Counted from the first letter of the stretch, positions 35,588-49,287 are shown. The stretch is 64,000 bases of DNA from Pyrus communis (GCF_963583255.1 NC_084819.1:20422460-20486459); one strand, 5' to 3'. Made by a program: numbers and translations. The notes: generated from the sequence alone by a model not told the origin.

Positions 35588-37130
35588 CTGCATGAGAAAA
35601 ATCAAATACGCTCGTTTGATAAGCTTAGATAATATACTAACAAAGCGTTACTTATTTACAAGTAAATTATTCCATCTTCAAATAGATTTCAAATTCTTCA
35701 AATTGACCAAAAAACTTATGAAGCTTTATCTGTTGAAAAACATGTCAAATTAAACCGAGACAATTTCGAGGTACATTAGATCTCCCAATCCATATTACAA
35801 TGCCAAATACATCCTTTCCAATGACAGAGTTTGAAGAAACACAAACACACACGCGAGCACACACGCAAAGAAATTAAGACAAAAAGCATTGCAGGTTTTC
35901 CAAGTTCCAGCAAACTATATAAAACATAAAATCGCAAACCTGCAACTCGAAAAGTTTATTAAGAGACACATGAACCATTAAAATAAATCCTTTTCTAGGA
36001 AGAGTGCTCCACATTGTAGATTCTGCCTCTAAAATTGGGCTTTTCCAATCGAACAGGGTGGATCAGACTTCGAATTGTACTTTGTAAATCCGAAAACAAC
36101 ACAAAAAATAAAACGCATTGTACTTTGCCAATCCTATGTGCCGGAGCCGGAGGAGAAGTTCTTGTATAGAATTCCGGTGGTCTTATTAGTTTGCTGGTCA
36201 CCGGAAACTAGTCAATTTTTTATTTTATGTTTTTTTTACCAAACTCAATTATGCAAAGCATTTATACAATTATAATCACGTTAACTAAGACATAACAGGA
36301 GATAAATTAGGTAAAATTTAAGGAACAAGACATCTAAATAAATGAATTGAACCCAACAAATAAATAAATAAATTAATAAAATTAAAGTAACAATTACAAA
36401 AGCTAAAGTAAAAGAGGGTAGCTTCAATTTTAAGGTATAAAATAAAAATCAAGAGGGAAATTTAGAAACTTGATTTAAAACCAACAACCAGGCCCTATCC
36501 CACTAAGTGAGGTTCGCCATATGAATCTTACAACACCACTGCCCTCGGTTTTGCGCCAAATTAGAAATTTGATTGACCAAACAAATCTGAGCAAACCCCA
36601 TAACCAGCAATCACAAAAACATAAAAAGTTCCCATCTTTTTACATTTCTGAGCTAAAATTAACCTTAGAATCACCAAAAGAAAAAGAAAAAAATAAGCCA
36701 GCTGAGAAAAATCTCTCATTTCTGAGCAAAAAATTCACCAAAAAAAATTAAAAACTCAATTTTGTAGCCAACAATGACAAAAACAGAGAAGCACCCATTA
36801 AAGATAGAACCTCAAAGCTCAAAACTTTGCAGAAAAAAGCACAAATTGAAAGACAAAACAACATTTGAGAAATCCCATGAAACACAAACACACGAAAGAC
36901 AGACAATACCAGAAAGAAATGAATGCTGAGAGAGAGAGATTTCTTCTTACATTTTTTTGGTCCCGATCTGACAAGATCTTTGAACCCCTTCAAATGGATG
37001 TTTTTTTTTTCTTTCCTTCTTATGTTTCTCTCTTTTTCTCCTAGGCTGTTGAGAGGAAGGGTCTCAAATTCTCATATAGTATTATTGTTTTCTTTTGGTT
37101 TTATGTGCTGTGCTGTTTGGCTATATATAG
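35588..37130 (-). promoter_or_regulatory. WDL gene promoter, non-coding first exon and leader intron
   Basis: A minus-strand TATA 'ctatatatag' lies at 37130-37121. A non-coding exon ends at 36951 with the donor 'gtaagaag' (from 36950). The acceptor 'catgcag' ends at 35588, leaving only TGTC before the ATG. Long leader introns often enhance expression in plants. The (plus-strand) open frames inside are not genes. Confidence 0.65.
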
Positions 37131-38262
37131 ACCGGTCATTTTCTTCTTTCTAAATTTTCAAACGCCTTGATTCCGTGGTAATTTTTCGATCTACTCGAAA
37201 CATCTCATTGATAGTTATCTCTAATTAGAGCAGGAAGTTCGAAACATATCAACTATATAGTATGTTCATAAAACATGAAATGTTAACATTACGTGACTGT
37301 ATTCCGAAAACTCACGAATTTTTCTTTGTTTTTTGGTCTTTGGGTTTTGTAATTGTAACATGTGTGTTTTTTTTGTTTTCAATACGATCTATAAGTGGAA
37401 CATATCAAATAAATATGTCGTTCATTCATATGATAATATGTAGAATAATAACAGTACGCGATTGTATTTCGAGAACACAAAAAAAAAAAAAAAAAATCTT
37501 TGGTTTTTAAATTTTAACGGAGTTTGGAAAAATGGGTAGGGAAATTTTGGGTGTGACATTTAAATGGGATGTTCTAATTTTGGTGTTGGGAATTCAAAGC
37601 CATCCATCATTTATAACCATTCCAATTTAAATGGTGTTGAGAATGAAAGATCTAATCTTTAAGATACTCAGAGAGGAAGTTTCCCAAATAAGGTGAAATT
37701 TATGGGGTGGTGGATGTGGTACTTAGGGGTGAAGTCAGATAAGGATTTAGAATGATTTTAAAAGACTTCTTAAAATGATAAATTTGATAAGATGTAGAAT
37801 TCTTACAACATTCAAATGAAATTTTAAGAATTATTATAGATTTTGATTAAAAATTTGAATGGATTTTAAGAGACTTTCTTGTCATATAAAAAAATTATTT
37901 TTTAAATAGAAAATAATATTAAAATAAAAAACTTGTAAAAAAGTAATGAACTTTCCTCAGTCCTCCCAACCCAAAGGTGATGTCGGGACGAGAGGGATTG
38001 CAGGGGGTGGGTCGGATAAAGTTGACGTGGAGAGAGAGCAGCTCCTTGAAATGAAATCTTAATGAAAGCCTGTGTGGGTGGTGGTGAGATTCTTTATAGC
38101 TTTTTTTTTCATGCATTATTTTCAAATTCTACAAAATCTTTTATTCAATGAAATTCTTTAAAATCTATGACTTTTTTAATACATACAGATTTGTATGAAT
38201 TTCTTAAAAGTTTTTTAAAATCCTAGTAGACTACAACTGGATTTCGATGCATTCTTTTAAGG
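37131..38262. other. AT-rich gene-free spacer
   Basis: A weak direct repeat of about 180 bp shares 'gaacatatcaa' and 'gtattccgaa/gtatttcgag' words between 37240-37330 and 37400-37490. No gene. Confidence 0.4.
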
Positions 38263-38413
38263 GAACTTTAACGAAAAACTTCTGATACTGTTCACTTTAA
38301 CGAAAAATCATATTTTTACACTAAAAAGTCAATCATGATATTATTCACATTACCCTTTATTTTGTCTTTATCATTAAAATTCAAGGTTTTCAAACAGTTT
38401 TGATTAGTTTTCC
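38263..38413 (+). mobile_element. MITE family 2, copy 3
   Basis: Runs from 'gaactttaacgaaaaac' to 'gattagttttcct'. Similar to three other copies in this window. Confidence 0.8.
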
Positions 38414-38870
38414 TCCTACTTTGACCACACCATGATTTCAAAGTCTTTTAAAATTCTAGTTAACTACCTCATGATTCTAAAGCCTTTTAAATCCTTCCAA
38501 ATCTTAATTTGACTACACTCTCTAATTTATCAACTTACTACTTCATTTGAAATACGGGATTGGTTATAATATTTACATATATTTAAAACAATTATTATAT
38601 GATGATCAATTATATCCACGTGAACAATGTACTTAATATAATTATCATCTAACCGTCGACATGATGATTATATTAAATGCATATAAGTATTGTAATTGAA
38701 TCCCAAAACACAATCCATTTGACTAAAGGAGGGTACCTATAAACTGAAAATTAAAGGAAAAAAAAGACAAAAAGGAAGAAATCGATTTTTTTCTTTTTAT
38801 TTTTATTTTTATTTTTTAAAGAATCTAGATGATACAAGGGAGCTTAACCAGTTAACCAATACAATCATGT

Positions 38871-39022
38871 GAACTTTAACGAAAAACTTCCGGTACTGTT
38901 CATTTTAATGAAAAACCACATTTTTATACTAAAAAATCAATCCTGGTATTATTCACTTTATCCTTGATTTTGTCTTTATCGTTAAAATTTAAAGTTTTCA
39001 AATTATTTTCATTAGTTTTTCT
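38871..39022 (+). mobile_element. MITE family 2, copy 4
   Basis: Runs from 'gaactttaacgaaaaac' to 'cattagtttttc'. Same orientation as copy 3, 450 bp away. Confidence 0.8.
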
Positions 39023-40988
39023 TACAATCATTCATTATGATACGTCCTAAATAATATCAGGGATATCTAAAACTTTTCAAACAAACTTACGCAAGATAAA
39101 GCAAATCAAGCTAACTTATGTGCTTCACGGCTTGTTTACGAAAGAAGTATACTTACTGGATCATAATGAATTGAATGCAAAGCTTCGACTGAAGTAACTA
39201 CTTGAATCACAAATTTCTTTTTCTCGAAAGGAATTGTTTTATTGAGCAAGGAAAAATAATCTTTATTAATTTTCATGTTTTGACTTTATAACGGTCGTTG
39301 TGGGCACAAAACCGACGGGGAGGGAACGTGGAGGCCGTAATGTGTGCGGCGAAGGACCTACTTTACCAAACGTTGAAGTTGAACGTTCCAAAGTTCAACG
39401 TTTTATGCGGTTCAACTTGGAATCTTGTTGAAACAAAATTTCATTTCATTTCAGTTTTATTTTGTGTTTTTGTAATTGTGTTTATTTACTAAATTTTGAA
39501 ATTTCCGACGGTAGTGTTTAGAGCTTAAGAACTAAAAAATTTAGATCCTTAGTTTTTGTGAAAGAGAAATCAAAGTTTTTTATTTGTGTGAAGTGAGTCA
39601 GCAGAATCACTTAATTATAACTGTCAAATTCAATTTAAGTTATCTAAATTGCCTCATTTTTAAGCTCAGAATAGTAAAATCGAGAGTGATCTATGCCGTA
39701 AGTTTTGTAGGATTATCGCTTTCTCATCAAAGTCAGACTCTCAGTCAATGTTACATTGACCTCGTCCTCTTTTTATCATAAGGCCATTGGAGATTCCCCA
39801 AAAGCGACAATTTCTCTAACCCAAATATCGCCCTTATGAGCAACCTTCATTTTGTTTGTCTCACAATCACCAGTATTTTAATTAATATTTTTGTTTTTTA
39901 TATAAGCGTATTAAAATGCAAAAGTAGATTGATAATGAGTTTCAGGGATTTTTGTTCTTTCTATCCGCTTTATTAAGTAGTTTAATGATGAAATAAAGAG
40001 ATTTTAATTATTTCTAACCGTTTTAGCATGCAAAGAGTAAGACAACAAAAGTAATTTAATGGATAAGCTTTTTAATTATACCAGCCTCTTGTATAAGCTC
40101 ACATGTGTGACAATTTGCTCTTTTGTATACAATATCGTTTTAGTTCAATAAAAAAATTCAAGCAATATTAGAGGCGGAAAGTCGAATATTATACATATAA
40201 GTTTTTCTTGTAAACCCAATAAGATAAGAGGCTTATGGAGTACGGTATTTGGACCTACCCTCTCAGTAAATACATATTACTACTCTGCCAGTAAATCTAG
40301 ATGGGTCTCCCCAAATTTTGCATGGAATTTAATGTCCGTACACAGGAGGTTTAACTCCTTAGTACTACTACATACCAAGAAAGTCTGATTTTTTCTCTCG
40401 AGCACATAAATATACAAATATAGGAGCCCCGTGAAATTTTAATTGCAAGATCGTTATATATTTCACATGAATTTTCTGAAATCTTAGACGTGTTTTGATG
40501 GCTTACATATTAGCTAGTATACATTATGGTCTCAGATTTTATTTTCACGAAAATTTTACATACTTCGATGTATGACATATACCAAATGAATGAAGCGTTA
40601 AATATGCAACCAAAACTCTGAACACCGGTGCATACTAAAACACTCCTTTGTGTTTCATTTTGTGTGATAATATAGTTGTATGAAAAGCTGTGAACTGCAG
40701 TTTCAACAAGAACTGGGTATTCTGGTACCGTCATGCAGAAGCATTGGGCGATCGTGTCCACTTTAAGCAAAAAGAAAAGAGAAGGCCAGATATCTTTCTC
40801 TCTCCATTGTCATCATATTTCCCCACAGTATGAGTTGTATGGAACTTACCAATTTATCAACTTTCCTTTCTTTCTCAACCGCCCTTTTCATTTGAATTTC
40901 AAGTAGGGTTTGTTGGTCAAGGTGGTCCGAGAGTTTTTCAGGTCACTGTCTGGTTGGATATCCTAGATTTTGGAGATTGAAGAATAGG
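39023..40988. other. Gene-free spacer
   Basis: A local inverted repeat at 39368-39403 ('aaacgttgaa' / 'ttcaacgttt') lies in a slightly GC-richer patch (39290-39430). The open frames at 39298, 39584 and 40510 carry no recognisable domain. Confidence 0.4.
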
Positions 40989-41137
40989 ATGGTGTTATTC
41001 ACACTTATTTTTACCTCCTATACACCCTTGTTAATTTCTATTTATTGATCTTCGTTCTTCAATTCATTTGTTCCGACGACCAGAAATTGAGAAGAGTATG
41101 AAAGGTAAAAGCGTGTATGTGGATAGCACCACCCTAA
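40989..41137. mobile_element. MITE family 5, copy 1 (about 150 bp)
   Basis: Inverted ends 'ggatggtgttattcacac' and 'gtatgtggatagcaccacc'. A related element with ends 'gatgatgttatccacaca' and 'tagataacaccacc' is at 42301-42453. Confidence 0.7.
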
Positions 41138-41236
41138 GAATAAGAATCTAAGTAGCGATTTACTATTTATTACACTTTAAAGATATTTCTCTGCATTTCT
41201 ATGTGGGAGGTCTTGAATTTGACCTAGCCAAAATGT

Positions 41237-41361
41237 AGGGAAGTGTTATTAACACTCCAAAAATCTCATTCTACACTTCTCATAAGTGTATTTTTTTTTC
41301 CAAATATAGAAAGTTTGGAGTGTAGAATGAGATTTTTAGAGTGCCGATAACAATTCTCTTT
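41237..41361. mobile_element. MITE family 3, copy 2 (near-palindromic)
   Basis: Ends 'agggaagtgttatt' and 'gataacaattctctt'. The interior is inverted relative to 11708-11830, as expected for an element inserted in the opposite orientation with symmetric ends. Confidence 0.8.
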
Positions 41362-42300
41362 AAATATTGTATTAAAAAATGAAGAATATGAATAAAATTT
41401 GACAAATATTACTATAAAAACACAAAATTAACTTGTTTATTTAAAATATCTAGAAGAAATGTTGGATAAATTGCAGGAAGTGTGTGAATTTTTTTTGGGG
41501 TCAAGCCTTGCCCATTGGAAGGCTCTTCAAAGAGTGTCTTGTTTTTGGTCAAGTCTTTTGCAAGATATAGCAACGACTTGGTTTAGGGTTTTATTGTACT
41601 TTACTTGCTTGCTCCAGTAGAAACCATAAAATTGCAAACAAAATTCTACAGTGCATGCAGTTCTGATATATTCAGCTATTAATTTTAATGATTTCTGATC
41701 ATGGATAATATGGAATTGTTTCCCAAAACACTTTTCTACCTGGCTTTTCACTGCTTATTTAGGGTTTAAGTACCAAAATCTGCTAGATAAATTCGAGGGT
41801 TTTTATACGAGTGTGCATGCCAGAATGACACCCCGACAATTACAAGTTTAACCGATTAGTTCGGCATGTATAAAGGTTTTAGGCTTTACAGGTCTGGTGC
41901 CTGGTGGGATGAATTTTAGAGTTCTTTTTGTGAGGGCAACCACAAATATTTTAGCCCCAACCAGCTTTAAACCAAAGGTGATGGACCCAACATATATAAC
42001 ATGGAAGGTAGGAATTCAATTTATTCAAATAAAAGTAGAAATAATATAGCATTTCATGCTTATTGTGGGGTGAAAGGGACATTTTATGGAAGCTTCACAG
42101 TTGATTTGACACCAATAAGTTACTTCTAAGAGTATCTCTAAAAAAAGTTTTAATTTTTTTTGTTAAACATGCAAGTGAATAGTGTAAAAAAACTATTTTA
42201 TCTACTTGGTTTAATTTTTCGTCTACAACAGCACTCTCTGTTTTAACAACTTTGAATATTTATTATTAAAAATTCAAACTTAACCCACTTATTTTCTAAA
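41362..42300. other. Gene-free spacer
   Basis: AT-rich. The minus-strand open frame at 41527-41751 shows no recognised motif. Nothing else seen. Confidence 0.4.
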
Positions 42301-42453
42301 TGATGATGTTATCCACACATCTCTTTGCACCTTTCCTACACTTCTCTCAAGTTTTGACCGTCAAATTAAATGAATTGAATAAAATAAAATTACATAAATT
42401 AACAAGAGTATACGGGAAAAAAATATCTATATCTAGATAACACCACCTTTTTA
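42301..42453. mobile_element. MITE family 5, copy 2
   Basis: Diverged relative of 40989-41137, with inverted ends based on 'gatgttatccacaca'. Confidence 0.6.
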
Positions 42454-44048
42454 GAGAGTCTTTTACAACATTTTTTAGAAATAGAATTTTTTTTTATTTG
42501 ACTATCTAAAAGAGAATTTTAGGTTGGGCCGGTACTGTTTAGGTTTTGGGGAGGGTAACACGATTTAAATATATTGAGCTTTCCTTTCTTGATTTGCTGG
42601 CTGCTGATTTCAAATGGTTCAAATGAGCTTTTTTTTCAATTGCCCACTTTTCAAAGGCTCGATAAAGTCAAAAAGCTCGTTTGTTTATCCGTTCCATTCG
42701 AATTTGTCCGCTATTCTATTTTAATTAAAAGCAGTATTTGACCTACTAAACGTCATTAAAACGCTAAATTTATCTAGGTATTAAAATTATCTCGTCGTTT
42801 TTTTTTTTGAAAATGTATTTTTAATAGAGTCATTATTAACGTTAGAATTCGCTTTTTTAATCTACTTTTTCAATTCTACGTGATAATATGATGTATTGTA
42901 TATATACAACCATTTAATATATAAATTTAAGATTTTCAACCTGAATTGATCAAATTCTCACACGAAAAAAGATACTCACTTAAATCTCATTTTGCATGGT
43001 TACAATTTTAAAGTTCGAATATGTAAATATTAAAAAAGCAAGCTGCAAGAACACAAAATCATCGTATTCTCAACCGCTAGCGAGGACATGCATGCATGCT
43101 CTGCAATTTTATACTATAAGCACATTACATGCCGATCACAATTATTTAAATAATGATTAGTAAGGTACTAGAGAGGATCACAGGGATAATGCAGAATATT
43201 AAATCAACTGTACAGTACAGAAATGAACATTAGAATATTGATTAACTACTAATTAATTAAACTAATGAGCACATACAGGAATGAGAAGGGTTAATCGGTC
43301 CCACGGTACGTGCTGTATAGTCTTCGTTTCATATATAGCTTTGGGAGGGAGGGGGTGGCGAGGACCTCTTGGCTCTATACTTTCATTAATATCTAATCTC
43401 CTCATACCAGAAGCCAGTGCCGCACCTAGTTCATGGAAATGAATGCGAAGCCATTTATAAATTTGATTATTTTCTTATATATTTTTTTCTATTTTACAAA
43501 CGTTGTTTTCTTGATACAACGATATTTGAGAAATAGATTATTTGAGTTTAGCCACACAACATATAGACAGTCATAATTAGATATCAAACTCGTTATTCAT
43601 GAAAGTCAATCCTCAAAGATCCGCATGCTTTTATATTAAAAAAAAAAATATTATTAGACCATAGTATCAATAGTTATATATTTTGCGGACATATGAAATT
43701 GAAAGAAGATAATTGGGTCTCGATGGGACATAGCTACCATATGTACTTAGGAAGAGAATTAACAGGATCTCATCAACTGACGTGTTTATTTGGTCAGCTT
43801 AATACAAATAGTCTTTATTTGGTAGCTGAAATTACTAACCTTGATCTACAGCTATTCAATAACTATATCTATCAATCTAGCTGCCGTCTCCACTTTTAAC
43901 TTTTTTCGGTAGTCCCAAGCTTCTTAGTTCAGTTGGAACCAGCTAATTAACTTCAACGAACCAGCTTATTTAACTTCAACTAATTTCCTTGGATATGATC
44001 ACTTTACTGTCAGTGGGGTGGGGGTGGCCAGAAAGAGAATGCTCTCCC
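42454..44048. other. Gene-free AT-rich spacer
   Basis: Poly-T and poly-A tracts, no coding frame with protein character. The 68-codon frame at 43693-43899 resembles nothing I know. Confidence 0.4.
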
Positions 44049-44256
44049 GGATCCTCTTTGTGAGAATCTCTAGAATGTTCTAATCACATATGTTCATTGT
44101 ATATCGAGCGATCAGTTTTTGTCAAGTACTGTTTATATTTAATTTTAAATAAAAAAGTTACAATAATTTCTGATCACATAATGTACAATGAACAGATGTA
44201 ATTAAAAAATCTTCAGGATTCTTACAAAGAGAATTCGGCAAAGATTCTCTCTCGGG
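44049..44256. mobile_element. MITE family 1, copy 3
   Basis: Ends 'ggatcctctttgtgag' and 'caaagattctctctc', with the AT-rich core 'tttaattttaaataaaaa'. Confidence 0.7.
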
Positions 44257-46620
44257 GTGGCCATTTCTCATGCTTACATGTTAATTTTGTGGGATTAACA
44301 CCCAATAAAAAAGGCCCCTAATTGCGGCATAATTAGCTTGACTTTCCTACTTAATGTGCAAATGGACTTTACGTTCTTTATCAGGTGGTTTCTTTTACCT
44401 ACAAAACATGTTTACTATTTTTAAGCGGGGAGTTAGTATTCGTCTTTTAGATTCACTTTTAGAGTCTGCACATGCGAACCGTGGTGAATGCAAAATGATA
44501 GACTTTCCTACTTCAGGTGCTAATTTGTCAAAAGAATAAAAGAAATGCTAATGTTACTTTCTTAAAATAAGATTCTTCGTAGATTCTCTGTCACTTCATA
44601 GTTTAATATCAATGCTTGTGTCAATATTATAACTCATTGTGCAAAAAACATGAGAGATCAGAGAGTCATAGAGGGTCCCACTTTTAGATCAACTTTTTAG
44701 ACTAAATTTGTAAATCATGTGATGTGTTACTAATAAAAAATAGGGGCTTTTAGATCTAGGTCGAAAAACATAGATGGTTTTTAGGAGTGAGTCCAATGTA
44801 TTTATTTTTTTAATGCTCATTTTATATTTTCTAAAAATATTAAAAATCAATTAAAATCTTCTAATATTATGAATTTTCAACCCCAAAAAATATAATTAAT
44901 ATCTTATAACAAAAAAAAATAATATATTGACATAAATCTATCTGCAAATCATTCTACCCTAACTCAAGTAACCAATATATGAATGTATATCATACCTATA
45001 AGTAAGATATGAAACTTAACTAAAAGGTAGAAAAAACATAATATATCTACAAGCAAGACACATGAATCTTACTTGATTATAAAAAAGAATCTGTAATATA
45101 GGTAGATAAATATAATTAACCTGTGATATAGGTTGATTATAAAAATAAAAAATAAAATCTGTAAATGGGGTTTAAAACAGGATAAAGAACAAGAAAGAAC
45201 AAAAATAAATAAATAATCAAAGAGATAATTAGGAAGAAATTTGATTCTTATAAGAAATCTTATCATTTAAGAGATAATTATTGATAATAAAATAATAAGA
45301 TTTAAGGAATTAGACTTATTTTAATAAAATGAACTATTTCTACTATTGGCTCAAAAAATTGGACTTATATCAAGTTTCTCCTAAAAAATAAGCACACTAA
45401 TCAACATATAAATATTAATTCAATCAAGATCTCTTCTTAAACTTTTTAATGTATTAACTTCTAATGTGAACATTTTGTTTCGTCTTTGAATAAAATCCCT
45501 TGACAGAAAAATAGAGTAAGAAGATCATTGAAAATATTGAACGCGGGCCACTCTACTGCATGCTTTGTCTATCTTATTAGGGTCTTAACCACCAATTACG
45601 TGGGACAATTATGTTTAGCAACCAAATAAGTGGGACAACTACGTTTAACCACAATTATGTTTGATTAATCTCTCTCAGAAGTCTTCCTCGGATCGATTGT
45701 CCTAGAAGATGATGAACCAACATTTCGTCAACATTGTCGGTCCTTTGACAATTTCTTGGGCAAGTTTTGAAATTTCATACATAGATAGGGGACCATAATT
45801 GCAATCCATAGTCCCTTTCCCTAGCAAGGAAAGCTTCATATACATCTCACTTATACAATGTTAAGCATGCATGCATCAAAATTAGAAATCCGGCTACAAT
45901 GCTATGTTCTATTTAGTAGTACAAGTTTTATGTAAAATCCAACCGTTATAAAAAAAATTTAGATTTTCAAATACAAGATTTAGCCATTGATTTTTCGAGT
46001 TACTTAGTAATACCATAGAAGTAAAATTAGAAAACTAATATATAAGTACATTTTTGTGTAGCCGTCACAAGACAACCCTATATATTCTCCACGATAAATT
46101 TTCAATGTGCTGGAAATACGGCTCGATACAACAATGTCATAATACAATTGGTTGGAAACTATTTTTTTTTTCAAATTTTGAACTAATTGTATAATTACAT
46201 TCGGGGTACTAGGACGTGTTCCTAACACATTGAAAAATCCTTCATTTTCCACGAATCCACATCGAAATTGACCAATCACAATAAATTGTTGTCACATTTT
46301 TGTTTGGTATCATAACTTAATTATTTGTGCACGTGTAAGTAACCCTTATAAAAATATTAATATGTCCCACGGAAACAAAGCAAAATTTGGGACAACTTCT
46401 CTTTGTTCCTACAAATATTGTGTGTTTGGAGTCTCTAATTTGGACCACGGCGCTTCACCAACGTTGTGTCAATTCATCCTTTGCCATGGCCACTCCAGTT
46501 CCTCTGTCGATTTTCTTGTTTTATTTTTTTGATGAGTTTTGGTTGTTTTACCTTTAAATCATGGGAACAAAGTGGATCAAGTTTGTCCATGATCATTTGG
46601 TGTAGGCTCCAATTCCAATC
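44257..46620. other. Gene-free AT-rich spacer
   Basis: Very AT-rich from 44800 to 45450, with 'gaacaagaaagaacaaaaataaat'-like low complexity. No gene or RNA gene recognised. Confidence 0.4.
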
Positions 46621-46624
46621 TTCC

Positions 46625-46800
46625 AATTCCATTCCAAAAAGTTTCGTACTTTCTACGTTCATTCCAATTTTGGAAACTTTGAAATTTCATTCTTTTCGAA
46701 TTGTTGGCATATTCAACATCTCTTTCAACCAAAATGTTGAATATGCCAACAATTTGAAAGGTCGAAAATGAAAACTCGTATTGAAAATCTAAAGAAACCA
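46625..46800. repeat. Hairpin: 21-bp perfect stem inside a longer imperfect inverted repeat
   Basis: 46699-46719 is exactly complementary to 46734-46754 with a 14-base loop. Pairing continues imperfectly outward on both sides to about 46630 and 46795. Confidence 0.85.
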
Positions 46801-46985
46801 TCATATACGGGATGACTCAATAGTTGGGGACGAATTCTAGACCCGTATTCTACATGACACTTCATAGGTTCGATTCCTGATGTTGGTGAATCACATGATG
46901 GTGGCATGGGGAGAATGAAATGTCTACGTGAGTCTTCCCGGCCCCTAGAAGTGTGGACTGTCATGACGAAGCCACCAGCTGGAAT
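46796..46985 (+). mobile_element. tRNA-derived SINE, copy 2
   Basis: A perfect pol III B-box 'ggttcgattcc' is at 46867-46877 and an A-box-like 'tagttggggacg' at about 46821-46832. The body resembles 32655-32835. The sequence ends '...cgaagccaccagctgg'. Confidence 0.75.
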
Positions 46986-47457
46986 TCATACAGTATGAAG
47001 TCGATCATTCTAGTTAATTCAAGCTTGAAAAGCTAATGTTTTCGGGTATTTAAGATGTGTATTGGAATATTTTTAGTTACATTCAATTTTGTTTCTTCGA
47101 ATTTCGAAACTAGTAAATAAAAACTAGCCAGAATAAAAATTATCCATCAAACTTGTATATTTAACTATCATTAACGCACCAAAATAGTTCAAAATAATCA
47201 TCATGCACTCTCGTGTAATAAAAGTTGCATGATGAGTACTTTGAGTACGAACAATAATTCCCAAGGAACCATGGAAGGACAATTGGACCTTTTGATTGTG
47301 AGCATCATTGTTTTTGGGCTAAACTCCACACAGAAGCCCATTACGATAAAATGTCCTAAGCCCAGGCCCACCTCATACTACAGCATAACCGCCTCTGCTC
47401 CTTCGGATCCTAACTGCCAAACAGACTGACTCCGTCCGCCACCCACTCCCACACCAC
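46986..47457. other. Spacer upstream of the Alba gene
   Basis: No gene. The open frame at 47229-47429 becomes C-rich towards the promoter and has no domain. Confidence 0.4.
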
Positions 47458-47510
47458 CACGTGTACTCTTCCAATTGGCCCCCTCACCAATACTCCCGCC
47501 ATTATAAATT
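47458..47510 (+). promoter_or_regulatory. Alba gene promoter: G-box, CCAAT-like site and TATA box
   Basis: The G-box CACGTG is at 47458-47463, 'ccaattgg' at 47471-47478 and TATA 'attataaatt' at 47501-47510. The start codon follows about 92 bp after the TATA. A G-box this close suggests light, stress or ABA input through bZIP/bHLH factors (inference). Confidence 0.6.
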
Positions 47511-47601
47511 TTCCTCCCATAACCGCACTTCGCTAACGTTCCCGATCAAATTCATGAGTCTTGCCGTTTCCGATCGAAAGAGAGAAAATTTCAGAGCAAA
47601 A

Positions 47602-49287
47602 ATGGCGGCAGTTCAAATGCAGAGAGTCGCATCTCCACCACCGCAATCGGTTGAGGCGCCGAAGAAGAACAGAATTCAGGTCTCCAACACCAAGAAACCA
47701 CTCTTCTTCTACGTCAATCTCGCTAAGGTATATTTTTATTTAGTTTTTCCTTTTTATCTTCTTGCTCGTTCGTTCAGTTTTGCAATGTAATTACATGCAT
47801 CTGATTAGCTTAATTTTCTGAGATCATAAGAAAAGTATGTTAAATTTTGTAGTAACACCGAGAGATTAATTGTCTTTCGGGGTATGATTGTCTTTTTCTT
47901 AGATTTTTTTTTGAGTATGATGTTCACACGTCAAATAGGAGAGGTTGGTAATAACACGTGGCTGTATGATAATCACATTGAAATGCTTTTCGTGTTTTTT
48001 GAGTAATTTTTAGTAAGATGATGACACCGTCATTTATTGTCTATTCATCTGTTGCTAATATGAGCGGATAATTCACACCGTCACTTGTTGGTAATATGAG
48101 CAGATTGATAATGCCATGTGGTTTCTCGTGTTTTCTATGCTTGTGGAGGAAATGCAGGAAATTTGGAAAAGGGAATTGAAATTTAGTACAAAAATAAGGA
48201 AGCTCAATTGTAGGGATGATTTTTGTTGATACTTGGTGAAGAGAACATCTATGTGGTCTTATTGTGTAGAGTTTTTCAAGCATATATTGTTTTCTTGAAT
48301 ACTAATTAGATGAATTTCGGTAAGAACTGCATTTCGTGTTTACGTTGTTTTTCTTTGACGCAGAGGTACATAGAGCAGTACAACGAGGTTGAGCTCTCTT
48401 CGCTTGGGATGGGTAAATCTTTTCGGAATCATTTCTCAGTATCTATGTTCTTGTTTAGTTTCCGAAATAGTAATAGCGTGAAGAAGGAGAACACTTTATA
48501 TAACTCAGCATGCTTAGCCTAAAACTAGTTGAATTACCAGACCTACACGATTACTTTGACAAATTCAATCTTTTTACGCAATAGAGATGAGCATAACCGA
48601 AAATTAGGGATGGCGGTGTTACGCAAGTAGGCTGGAGATTTCATGATTCTGTAGCAACTCCAATACCAGAAGCTCTAAACAATTTCTTATTGACTATGCT
48701 TCCAATCTTCGACCGCCCACTCAAGCGCGAAAATTGAGAGTTCCTTTAGTTACTATGGATTTTCATTGAAACAAATTTATGGCAGCCAAGTGAAATTTGT
48801 ATTACTGTGAACTTTGATGTGAAGCCTGTGATTATGTCCTGCACTTATGTTATTACAGCAATCACCACGGTTATCACTATTGCGGAGATTTTAAAGAACA
48901 ACGGCTTGGCTATCGAGAAGAGTAAGAAATCTGCACTCTTAACTCGAAAAAACTTGCAAAAATGTTATAAAGGTAGTTGATTTGGCTATCTTTGTTTGTG
49001 GGATTGCACAGAGGTGTCTACATCTACCGTTGGAATGAAAGACGAGAGTAAGGGTCGCCTCGTGCAGAAGGCTAAGGTTGGTTTCTTTGGTCGAGCGTCT
49101 TTAAGTTGATGAAACATTTTATACCAAGTTTCCACCCAGCATCTGATATCGTTTCTGTTTTTTCTCTTCGTTTAAACTTCAGATCGAGATTGTGCTGGGG
49201 AAGTCTGAAAAATTCGATGCCATAATGCAAATGAATGCTGATGTACTTGCTGCAGACTCGGTGGCGACCGAGGGAACAAAAAAATGA
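47602..49287 (+). CDS. Alba-domain DNA/RNA-binding protein, 5 exons
   Basis: Exons are 47602-47727, 48364-48412, 48859-48921, 49012-49076 and 49183-49287 (all GT-AG), giving 135 residues, the size of short plant Alba proteins. The Alba fold covers about residues 20-110: KKNRIQVSNTKKPLFFYVNLAKRY, EVELSSLGMAITTVITIAEILKNNG, KGRLVQKAKIEIVLGKS. These proteins bind nucleic acid in nucleus and cytoplasm; some bind RNA-DNA hybrids or act in RNA granules. I start at 47602, in good context (aaaATGGCG). An in-frame ATG 48 bases upstream (47554) would add 16 residues that look like leader sequence. Synteny suggests the AT3G04620 orthologue (from memory). Confidence 0.93.
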
